A stretch of DNA of 64,000 nt from positions 1-64,000 of the forward strand of contig DASTPP010000333.1 in the NCBI GenBank assembly GCA_035762175.1. Reading direction: 5' to 3'. Shown in pieces: positions 41,928 through 50,000 of this stretch. The stretch's first letter is position 1, and every line of letters starts with the position of its first letter. Under the pieces are notes generated by a model. The model was not told the origin of the DNA. It ran no database searches and saw only the letters and a program-made list of their open reading frames with translations. The translations under genes were made by a program, and so were the position numbers. The stretch comes from DASTPP01 sp035762175 (GTDB lineage Bacteria > Myxococcota_A > Polyangia > Polyangiales > Polyangiaceae).

Positions 41928-43325
41928 ATGTCCGCCCAGGCAAGCACGAACGAGTCGACCGAGCCGCTGCTGACCCGCTGGTACCCGCTCGGCATTTTCG
42001 TCCTGGCGAGCGCCTGGGTGCTCGACAAGGCGCGCGACAAGTTCACCGGCGACGAGTGGCGCTACGTCTGGTACGCGAAGAACATCTTGCAGGGGTTTTA
42101 CACCCCGTCCGACAACGAAATGGTGTGGAACGGGCCGGCCTACCCGCTCTGGCTGCTGCCCTTCGTCGCCACGGGCACGCCCCTGCTCGTGCCGAAGCTG
42201 CTCAACGCCGCCCTGCTGGCGCTGGCGGTGCTCTACCTGCACCGCACGCTGCGGCGCTACGTCTCGCCGGTGCGCGCGAGCATCGGGGGCCTCGTGCTGG
42301 GGCTCTCGCCGCTCACCTACCAGAACCTGCACCTCGTCCACACCGAGACCATGGCCGTGTTCTTGATGACCGGCCTCGTCTTTCACCTCTGCGCCTCGCA
42401 GGCCGAGGGCGAGCGGCGCTCGCGCCGGCACGCCGTCATCGCGGGCCTCTTCCTCGGCTCGCTCGTGCTCACCAAGGTCTCGTTCGGTCCGCCCCTGTTC
42501 ATCAGCCTCTGCCTCGCGCTCGCGCTCTGGGCGCTGGGCCGGCGCTCGCCCCTCGGGCGCGGCGCGCTCGAGGCGTGCCTCGTCGCCTTCGCGATGTGCG
42601 TGCCCTGGCTGCTCTACACCCGGCACATGTCGGGCAAGTGGTTTTACTGGGCGAGCGGGGCCGGGCAGCTAATTTACTGGATGACGAGCCCCTACAAAGA
42701 AGAGCTCGGCGAGTGGTTTCACCACGGCCAGGTGAAGAACGTGCCCATGTTGCGCGAGCACCACGGGCAGCTCTACGACCAGATGATCGGCGACCTGCGC
42801 GAGGTGGCGGGCACCGACCTCGAGCGCATGATGCCCGGCGTGGGGCGGCTCTGCGGCATCAAGGCCGACCTCGCGTTCTGGCAGATCGGCTTCCGGCAGT
42901 TCCGCGAGCACCCCGAGAATTACCTGCGCAACTGGGTCTTCAACGTCGGCCGGCTCTTTTTCGACCACCCGTACACGCTCAAGCGCAAACAGTATTCGAT
43001 GACGCTGGTGGGGCTGCACCTCGTCCTGCTCGGCGCCGTGGCGGCGGTGGGCGCGCGGCGCCTGCGCGGCCGGCTGACGCTGCCGCCCGAGGTCGAGGCG
43101 TTGGCCCTCTTCGCGCTCGTGTCGACCGCGATCTCGACGGGCCTCGGGGCCGTGGGCCGCTACTTCTTGCCGCTCTACCCGGCGTACCTGCTCGTCGCGC
43201 TCGTGGGCACGTCGCCCGAGCGCTGGCACCCCGCGCCCCGCGCCGGCGAGGGCGAGGCGGCGGGCGAAGACGAGGGTGAGGGCGAGGGCGAGGGCGAGGG
43301 CGAGGGCGACAGGGCCAAGGCCTGA
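41928..43325 (+). CDS. GT39-like membrane glycosyltransferase with acidic repeat tail
   Basis: This 465-residue integral membrane protein has about ten helices. The first luminal loop carries KFTGDEWRYVWYAKNIL, with the acidic pair after helix 1 seen in dolichyl-phosphate-mannose-type (PMT/ArnT) enzymes, and LTYQNLHLVHTETMAVFLM follows. The C-terminal cytoplasmic or periplasmic tail ends in a run of Gly-Glu dipeptides encoded by a GAGGGC microsatellite (43272-43307). The ATG at 41928 follows AGGGG. It would use a lipid-linked sugar donor; the acceptor is unknown. It converges on the RibD-like gene with only a 15-nt gap. Confidence 0.78.
   Translation: MSAQASTNESTEPLLTRWYPLGIFVLASAWVLDKARDKFTGDEWRYVWYAKNILQGFYTPSDNEMVWNGPAYPLWLLPFVATGTPLLVPKLLNAALLALAVLYLHRTLRRYVSPVRASIGGLVLGLSPLTYQNLHLVHTETMAVFLMTGLVFHLCASQAEGERRSRRHAVIAGLFLGSLVLTKVSFGPPLFISLCLALALWALGRRSPLGRGALEACLVAFAMCVPWLLYTRHMSGKWFYWASGAGQLIYWMTSPYKEELGEWFHHGQVKNVPMLREHHGQLYDQMIGDLREVAGTDLERMMPGVGRLCGIKADLAFWQIGFRQFREHPENYLRNWVFNVGRLFFDHPYTLKRKQYSMTLVGLHLVLLGAVAAVGARRLRGRLTLPPEVEALALFALVSTAISTGLGAVGRYFLPLYPAYLLVALVGTSPERWHPAPRAGEGEAAGEDEGEGEGEGEGEGDRAKA
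43272..43307 (+). repeat. GAGGGC microsatellite in coding sequence
   Basis: Six 6-bp units (GAGGGT once, GAGGGC five times) encode alternating Gly and Glu. The regularly spaced GGG tracts could form a G-quadruplex on this strand. Expansion or contraction keeps the frame. Confidence 0.9.
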
Positions 43326-43345
43326 ACGCCCGCCGGGCGTTCAGG
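43321..43345. terminator. perfect 12-bp inverted repeat covering both convergent stops
   Basis: CCTGAACGCCCG (43321-43332) and CGGGCGTTCAGG (43334-43345) are perfect inverted repeats around one base. The left arm contains the TGA of the plus-strand gene (43323-43325), and the right arm contains the TGA of the minus-strand gene (43343-43341). Confidence 0.65.
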
Positions 43346-44273
43346 CGAAGACGCAGTCGAAGAGCACGTCGTCGCCCATGCGCACCGAGCGCCAGCGCAG
43401 GCGCATCGCGTCTTCGAGCCGCTCGATGGCGGGCAGCGAGAAGGCGGGGCGGCCGGAGCCCATGATCATGGGCGCGACGGCGACGTGCAGGCGGTCGAGG
43501 GCGCCGGCCTGCAGGAAGCGCGAGACGGTGACGCCGCCGCCCTCGATGAAGATGCGGCGCAGGCCGCGCTCGCGCAGCTCGTGCAGGATTTGCTCGACGG
43601 GCATGCGGCCCTCGAACTCGTCGACGTAGACGAGCGTGGCGTGCCCGGCGGGCGGCTCGGGGGCGGCGCCGCGCGCGTGGCGGCGGCCGCGCACGACGAG
43701 GGTGGGGGCGGCGCCGTCGAGGAAGAGGTGGTGGTCGGGGCGCAGGCGCCCGCGGGGGTCGAGCACGACGCGGGTGGGGTGGCCGCCGGGCACGAGGCGC
43801 GTGGTCAGGAAGGGGTCGTCGTGCTCGACCGTGCGCGCGCCGACGAGCACCGCGTCGCAGAGCGCGCGCATGCGGTGGGCGTGCTTCAGGTTGGCGTCGC
43901 CGGTGATGAAGCGCGAGACGCCGTTGAGCGTGGCGATGCGGCCGTCGATGGTCTGGGCGAGGTGGCCGACGACGAGCGAGCGGCAGCGGGCGCCGACGCA
44001 GAGGGGCATGTAGAGGTCGAGCAGGTCGGCGGCGCCGGGGCCGTAGGCGTGGCGGCCGGCGGGCCCGGGCGGCGCCCAGCCCTCGGGCAGGTCGGGCCGG
44101 ACGACGAGCCAGGCGTCCTCGGCGCCCACCTCTTCGAGGCGCCCGTCGACGCCGAGGCGCAGGCCGAGGGGCCGCTCGGGCGCCTCGCCCCGCCGCACGC
44201 ACTCGCGCAGCGCGAGCAGCAGGCGCCACGCCTCGCTCTCGTCGATCGTCGCGATCGGGCTCGCCGCCGTCAT
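43341..44273 (-). CDS. RibD C-terminal-type reductase
   Basis: This 310-residue protein has, in residues about 100-310, the RibD/dihydrofolate-reductase-like fold: HLAQTIDGRIATLNG, DAVLVGARTVEHDDPFLTTR, TRVVLDPRGRL, and the NADPH-binding IFIEGGGVTVSRFLQAGALDRL ... PMIMGSGR. In riboflavin synthesis this domain reduces the pyrimidine ribosyl intermediate. The usual deaminase domain is absent, and about 95 residues of unknown type precede the reductase (DESEAWRLLLALRECVRRG). The ATG overlaps the sulfatase stop (ATGA). Whether it acts in riboflavin or another pathway is open; no other rib genes are nearby. Confidence 0.82.
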   Translation of the reverse strand: MTAASPIATIDESEAWRLLLALRECVRRGEAPERPLGLRLGVDGRLEEVGAEDAWLVVRPDLPEGWAPPGPAGRHAYGPGAADLLDLYMPLCVGARCRSLVVGHLAQTIDGRIATLNGVSRFITGDANLKHAHRMRALCDAVLVGARTVEHDDPFLTTRLVPGGHPTRVVLDPRGRLRPDHHLFLDGAAPTLVVRGRRHARGAAPEPPAGHATLVYVDEFEGRMPVEQILHELRERGLRRIFIEGGGVTVSRFLQAGALDRLHVAVAPMIMGSGRPAFSLPAIERLEDAMRLRWRSVRMGDDVLFDCVFA

Positions 44274-46309
44274 CGGTCGGTCTGGGGGCGGGCAGAAAAG
44301 TTTTCGAAGAGGGTAAACAAAAAGGTCTCCATGCCGCGCGGCTCGCCCGCGGGGTGCATGCCGACCCCATAGCCGCGCCGCTCGAAGGGTGCCAGCAGTT
44401 CGGGGTCGCGGCTGATGACGTGGATGGGCACCGTCCACTCGGGGTCGTTGCCCGTCAGCTCGGGGGTCGGCTGGTGGTCGCCGAGGACGATGATGAGGGC
44501 CCGCCCCGACAGCGACTTCGTCAGGTACTCGGACAAGACCTGGAAGTCGTAGCGGAGCGCGCGGGCGTAGGCGCCGCGGGCGAGCTCCTGGTTCGACCAG
44601 TGCAGGCCCGGGTAATTGATGGGGGTGAGGTCGCGGTAAATCGAGCCGTCGCCGACGGTCGACCAGTCGTGAATGTAGGCCGGCTGGCGGTCGAAGGGGG
44701 CGTGGCTCGAGAGCAGGATGTACTGGGCGAAGAGCGGGCCCGAGTGGCCCTCGATCTCGCGGCGGTGAATGCGGTCGACGATGAACTGGTCGGGCATGAC
44801 GGCCCAGCTGAAGCGCTGGCCGCGATAGCCGAAGTCCCAGTTGTGGTAGACCTTGTCGAAGTTGAAGAAGCCCTCCTGCGTCCAGCTGCGCTGCACGCCC
44901 GGGGCGGCGAGCACGGTGCGGTAGCCGGCCCGGCGGAAGGCCCAGGCCATGCTCTTCGGCTCGGCGCGCGAGATGAGGCTGTGGGCGAACTGGTCGTCGA
45001 TCCGGGCGCCGCTGGCCATCGACTCGTGCGCGAGCCACGAGCCGCCCCCGTAGGTCGGCGACACGAGCCACGACGAGCGCACGCCGTAGCCGGCCGCCTC
45101 GAGCTCGCGCGCGAAGTCGGCCCAGGCGGGCGCCACCACGCCCCGCACCTCGGGCTCGCTCACGACGACGTGCCCGTACGACTCGACGAAGAAGAGAAAG
45201 ACGTCGGCGCCGCCCAGGCCCGGCAGGCCCGGGGGCAGGGCCGAGACGCGCGCGTTCGCCTCGCGCAGCGGCCCCCAGCGCCGGTCGCGCAGGCCGAGCG
45301 AGTGCAGCAAGAAGTCGGTCTCGAGCGCCAGGCGCGCGGTCGCGCTCGTGCCGAAGGCGCCCAGGCGGAGGGTGGGCTTGGCGGGCTTGGGCACCAGCGG
45401 CGAGAGCGCGAGGAAGACCGCCGCGGTGCCGAGGAACGCCGCGCGCCCCGCGGGCCGGGCGAGGTAGGCCTCGGCGTGGCGCAGCGCCGCCCGGGTGGCG
45501 AAGCCGAGCGCGACGAAGGTCGCGACGATGCCGACGGCGCCGAGGACGAAGACCGGGCGCGAGGTGGTCGACCAGAGCAGCCGCACCAGCTCGCCGAGCA
45601 GCCCCGCGTCGGCCACGATCGAGAAGGTGCGGCTGAAGAAGCGCGACGCGATGCCTTCGCCGAAGCGCAGCGCGCGCGCGAGCAGCACGACGCCGACGAG
45701 CGCGCCCATCGCGGCCGCGGGCACGCGGCGGCCGCGCCAGCCGAGCAGGCAGAAGAGCCCCAAGATGGCGGTCGCGTCGGGCGAGGGCAGCAGCCAGAAG
45801 GCGTGCGGGTCGACGAAGCGCGAGGCGGGGTAGCGCGCGTTCAGGCAGACGTTCAGGAAGGTCCAGGCGAGGAGAAAGTTCAGGTAGGGCTGCCGCTCGG
45901 CCTCGATCAGGCCGGCGAGGCCCCGCGGGCTCTCGCCCCCCTCGCGACCGCCGTCGCCCTCGCCTCCGTCGCCCTCGCCTTCGTCGCGCTCGCCTTCGTC
46001 GCCCTCGCCTTCGTCGCCTTCGGCCCCGCCGCGCTCGCCCTCGTCGCCCTCGCCCTCGTCGCCTTCGGCCCCGCCGCGCTCGCCCTCGTCGCCCTCGCCT
46101 TCGTCGCCCTCGCCCTCGTCGCGCTCACGCCCGTCGCGCCCGCGCCCGTCGCGCCGGTCGCGCCCGTCGGCCCCCGCCGCTTCGCGGGCTCTCGCCGGGT
46201 TGTGTTCGCCCTCGTCTCGGCCCCCGGCCGGCGTCAACTCTCGCCCGCCCTCGGCCCGGCCCCGGGCCGGTCGGGCGTCTCGGTCTCGCTTCGCGAGCGT
46301 GGAAGGCAC
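44270..46309 (-). CDS. LtaS-like sulfatase/phosphoglycerol-transferase family membrane protein
   Basis: This protein of about 679 residues has an acidic Gly/Glu/Asp repeat N-terminus, then four or five membrane helices (first YLNFLLAWTFLNVCLN) and a periplasmic alkaline-phosphatase-fold domain. Metal-site motifs are FLFFVESYGH (acidic ligand), SPTYGGGSWLAHESM (likely Thr nucleophile) and VLGDHQPTPEL (Asp-His ligands), as in lipoteichoic-acid-synthase-type sulfatases. It probably transfers or hydrolyses phospho-groups on envelope lipids or glycans. The start is uncertain: no ATG lies before the first helix, and the GTG at 46309 is the best upstream codon, overlapping the acyltransferase gene by 76 nt. 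Confidence 0.75.
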   Translation of the reverse strand: MPSTLAKRDRDARPARGRAEGGRELTPAGGRDEGEHNPARAREAAGADGRDRRDGRGRDGRERDEGEGDEGEGDEGERGGAEGDEGEGDEGERGGAEGDEGEGDEGERDEGEGDGGEGDGGREGGESPRGLAGLIEAERQPYLNFLLAWTFLNVCLNARYPASRFVDPHAFWLLPSPDATAILGLFCLLGWRGRRVPAAAMGALVGVVLLARALRFGEGIASRFFSRTFSIVADAGLLGELVRLLWSTTSRPVFVLGAVGIVATFVALGFATRAALRHAEAYLARPAGRAAFLGTAAVFLALSPLVPKPAKPTLRLGAFGTSATARLALETDFLLHSLGLRDRRWGPLREANARVSALPPGLPGLGGADVFLFFVESYGHVVVSEPEVRGVVAPAWADFARELEAAGYGVRSSWLVSPTYGGGSWLAHESMASGARIDDQFAHSLISRAEPKSMAWAFRRAGYRTVLAAPGVQRSWTQEGFFNFDKVYHNWDFGYRGQRFSWAVMPDQFIVDRIHRREIEGHSGPLFAQYILLSSHAPFDRQPAYIHDWSTVGDGSIYRDLTPINYPGLHWSNQELARGAYARALRYDFQVLSEYLTKSLSGRALIIVLGDHQPTPELTGNDPEWTVPIHVISRDPELLAPFERRGYGVGMHPAGEPRGMETFLFTLFENFSARPQTDR
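45945..46140 (-). repeat. acidic coding repeats in the sulfatase N-terminus
   Basis: The minus strand repeats GGCGACGAAGGCGAG-type units coding for Gly-Asp-Glu-Gly-Glu. A larger 45-bp unit is duplicated (46016-46060 and 46061-46105), coding ERGGAEGDEGEGDEG twice. Confidence 0.85.
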
Positions 46310-47001
46310 GGCCCGAGTATACCACTTCCGGCGCCGCCTGTGACCAAGCGCGAGGGCGGCCCGCGGCGCCCGTCTCGGGCCGGCAGCGAGGCGAGCGCCT
46401 CGGCGCGCCGCCGGAGCGACGCGAGCTCGGCGCCGAGCGCCTCGAGGGCGCCGGGGCGATCGGGCGCGAGGGGCTCGCCGACGGCGACGACGACGCGCGC
46501 GAAGGGCAGGGGCAGCTCGAAGGCGTCCCACGAGCGCGAGAAGACGATCGCGGGGCGCGCGGCGCAGGCGAGCGGCACGACGAGGCCGCCCGCGGCGCGC
46601 GCGGCGGCCAGCGCGCCGGGCCGGACGGCGGAGGCGGGCCCGCGCGGCCCGTCGACGGCGAACGCGGCGTCGACGCCGCCCCGCCGCAGCCGCCGCACGA
46701 TCGCGCGCAAGGCCGCGGCGCCGCCGCGCGACGACGATCCGCGCGCCGCCCCGAGGCCGAGCCGGGCGAGGGCCGCGGCGAGCAGCTCGCCGTCGGGCGA
46801 GCGGCTGACGAGGGCGACGACCGGGCGGCGGCGCGGCCAGGCGAGCAGGCCGAACTGCTGGCCGTGCCGCAGCGCCAGGCACCAGGGCGCGGCGCCGCCG
46901 GGGTCGAGCCCCGGGGGCGCGAGGACGCGCACGCGCAGCGAGGCGAGCCAGGCGCGCAGGGCGAGGCCGAGGGCCGTGCCGAGGGCGCGGCGCGCGAGCA
47001 C
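46234..47001 (-). CDS. DUF374-type lysophospholipid acyltransferase-like protein
   Basis: This 255-residue protein starts at a GTG, 9 nt after the giant TPR gene. It resembles the DUF374/PlsC-like group: an N-terminal helix (ALGTALGLALRAWLASL), then CLALRHGQQFGLLAWPRRRPVVALVSRSPDGEL with the histidine region, GSSSRGGAAALRAIVRRLRRG, and the conserved FAVDGPRGPASAVRPGALAAARAAG. Homologues are annotated as lysophospholipid acyltransferases or Kdo/lipid A-type transferases. It is probably membrane-associated and acts on lipids. The last about 35 residues are unlike the family and overlap the presumed start of the sulfatase gene. Confidence 0.78.
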   Translation of the reverse strand: MLARRALGTALGLALRAWLASLRVRVLAPPGLDPGGAAPWCLALRHGQQFGLLAWPRRRPVVALVSRSPDGELLAAALARLGLGAARGSSSRGGAAALRAIVRRLRRGGVDAAFAVDGPRGPASAVRPGALAAARAAGGLVVPLACAARPAIVFSRSWDAFELPLPFARVVVAVGEPLAPDRPGALEALGAELASLRRRAEALASLPARDGRRGPPSRLVTGGAGSGILGPCLPRSRSETETPDRPGAGPRAGES

Positions 47002-47010
47002 GCCCCCCGC

Positions 47011-50000
47011 CTAGCCCTTCAGCTCGGCGAGCAGCTCGCGCGCCTTCGCCATCTTCGCGTCGGTCTCGACCGCGCGCTCGAGCATCAAGATCGCCTTGGG
47101 CTTGTCGCCCTGGCGGTGGAGGATCTCGCCCAGGTGGAAGAAGACCTCGGCCTTGGTGATCGGGGCCTGGGCGTCGAGCTTCTGCAAGAGCAGCGCGCGG
47201 TAGGTCTTCTGCGCGCGCTCGAGGTCGCCCATGCTCGAGGCGAGCTCGCCGAGGTCTTTCAAGATGGGCACCGAGCTCGGGTCGATCTTGTAGGCCGAGT
47301 CGAGCTCGGCGAGCGCCTTGTCGCGCTCGCCCTCGGCGGCGTAGGCGTTGGCGAGGCGGTGGTGCACCGAGGCGAGCTCCTTCGAGCGCTTGCCGCCGTA
47401 GCTGGCGACGACCTTCTCGAGGGCGCGCGCGGCCTCGCGGCCCCGGCCCGTGGCGGCGTAGGCGTCGCAGAGCGCGAAGAGCAGCTCGCGGTCGTCGGGC
47501 GCGAGCGACGAGGCGCGCTCGAGCAGGGCGGCGGCGGCCGCCGGGTCGCGCTGGCGCTCGCCGTAGAGCGCGGCGGCCTGGCGCAGGAGCGCGACCTTCT
47601 GGGCCGGCTCGGGCGCCGCGTCGGCCTCGCGCTCGAGCAGCTCGGCGAGGCGCCCCCAGTTCTCGAGCCGCTCGTGCAGCGTGCGGAGCTTGGAGCGGAC
47701 GTCGGGCCGCGACGGGTCTTCGGCGAAGGCGCGCTCGAGCGCGGCGACGGCCGCCCGGTCGCCCTCGGGCGAGGGCTTGCGCCCGTGCGCCTCGGCCAGG
47801 CGCAGCGCGACGTCGACGAGCTTGTCGCCGTGCTCGAGGTCGAGCAGGCGCCCGAGCGCGGCGACGGCGCGCTCGTCGTCGTTGCGCGCCTCGTAGAGGC
47901 GGGCGACCGCGTGCAGGGCCCCCCGGTGCGAGGGGTCGCGGGCGAGCACCGCCTCGTACGTCGCCACCGCCTTGGCCCGGTCGTCGAGCGACGACTCGTA
48001 GAGCTCGCCGAGCCGCACCTGGTAGGTGGTCTCGGCGGCCAGGTCGCCCCGCTCGGCCGCGAGCGACAGCTGCGCCTCGAGCAGCTCGGCGAGGTCGTGG
48101 TCGCGGTCGGCCTGCTCGTAGAGCTCGGACAGGCGCACGACGGCCTCGGGCTGCCCGGGCTCCTCGTCGAGGACGGCGCGCAGCGTGTCGATGGCGTCGT
48201 CGGGCGCGTCGAGCGCGCGCGCCTGCAGCTGCGCGAGCTCGAGCCGCAGCGCGGTGCGGGCCGGCGGGCTCGTCGCCTGCCCGATGAGCCGGTCGAGCAG
48301 CTGCGCGAGCTTGCGCGACTGGCCGCTCGCGCGGTAGAGCTCGCGCAGGGCCGCGGCGCTCTCGGCGTCGTCGGGGTCGGCCTCGAGCAGCTCTTCGTAG
48401 AGCGCGGTCGCGCCGGCGACGTCGCCGAGCTGCTCGCGGCGCGCGCGGGCGGCGCGCAGCTTGAGCCGCGAGGCGAGGGCGCCGTCGGGCTCGTACTCGG
48501 CCAGGCGCAAGAGGAGCGAGGTCGCCTCCGCCCAGTCGCCCGCCCGTTCGCGCAGGGCGACCAGCTCGTTGAGCGCCCAGCGGTCGGCCTCGTTCTCGTC
48601 GAGCAGCTGCCGCAGGCAGGCCTCGGCCGCCTGCGGATCGTTGACCGGCGGCGACTCGGCGATCTGCTTGGCCTCGCGGAGCAGCTCGCGCTTGCGCTCG
48701 AGGTCGGTCTCGAGCCGGGCGCGCTGGCGCAGGGTGTCGACGAGCGCCCGCTCGCGCCCGGGCGCGCGGCGCAGCCCCTCGAGCGCCTGGAGCACGTCGA
48801 GCGCCTCGGGGTCTTTCGCGAAGGCGTTCTCGTAGGCGCGCTCGGCCGCGGCGGCGTCGCCCACCTGGTCTTTGTACCAGCCGGCGAGGCGGCGGTAGAG
48901 GTCGCGGGCGACGTCGGGCGTCAGGTCGTCGGCCTCGCCGATGGCGGCCTCGAGGGCGCGGGCGGCCGAGGCGACGTCGCCGTTGATCTGGGCGAGGCGC
49001 TCGAGCTCGGCGAGCACGTCGGGGTCGGCCACCTCGTCGCCGAGGGCCTGCTCGAGCACCGCCTGGGCGCGCTTCGGGTCCTTCGTGCGCTCTTCGAGGA
49101 CGCGGGCGAGGTCGAGCCGCAGCCGCACGCGCTCGTGGCTGGTCGGCGCGCGGGTGACGCGCCGCTCGAGCAGCGCGACGAGGCGCGCGTGCTCGTCGCG
49201 CGCGCGGTACGACTCTTCGAGCGTCTCGGCCACCTCGTCGAAGAGGTCGCCGCGCGAGAGCAGCGCCTCGAGCGAGTCGCAGGCGCGCGGGTGCTCGGGC
49301 CAGGCGGCCAGGCACTCGCGCAGCGTCGCGAGCGCGGCCGGCCCGTCGTTGAAGGCGTTCGCCTGCACCTCGGCCAGCCGGAAGAGCAGCTCGGCGCGGG
49401 CGCGCGGGTCGTCCTCGAGGCCGACGCGCCGCTCGAGCACGTCGGCGAGCGCCCGCCGCTCGCCCGCCCGCTCGTAGAGCCGGTCGAGCGCGGCGAGCAG
49501 CTCGGGCGAGTCGCCCCCCTGCTCGAGCGCGGAGCGGTAGGCCGCGATCGCGCGCGGCTCGTCCGCGAGCTTCTCCTCGGCGACGCGGCCGAGCCGGGCG
49601 TAGAGGTCTTTCGTGACGAACGGGTCGAGCGCCGCGCGCGCGAGCGCCTCGAGCGCCTCGCCGTAGCGGGCGAAGCCCTCGCTCAGGTAGGCCAGCCGCT
49701 CGACCTCGGCGTGCAGCTCGGGGTCGTCGGGCGTCTCGGCCATCGCGCGCAAGAGCGCGTCGAGCGCCGCCGGGGGCCGCCCGCGGTTCAGCTCTTCGAC
49801 CGCCGCGAGCGCGCGCAGCGTGCGCGCCCGCTCGGCCGGCTCGTCCTGGGCGCGCAGGCGCATCTCGAGCGCGGCCGCGAGCTCGTCCCAGCGGCCCGAC
49901 GACCGCAGGACCGGCTCGAGCACGTCGACCGCCGCCATGCGCAGCTCTTCGCGCGCCTCGCCGATCGCCCGCACCGCCGAGAGCGTCTCGTCGTCGCCCG

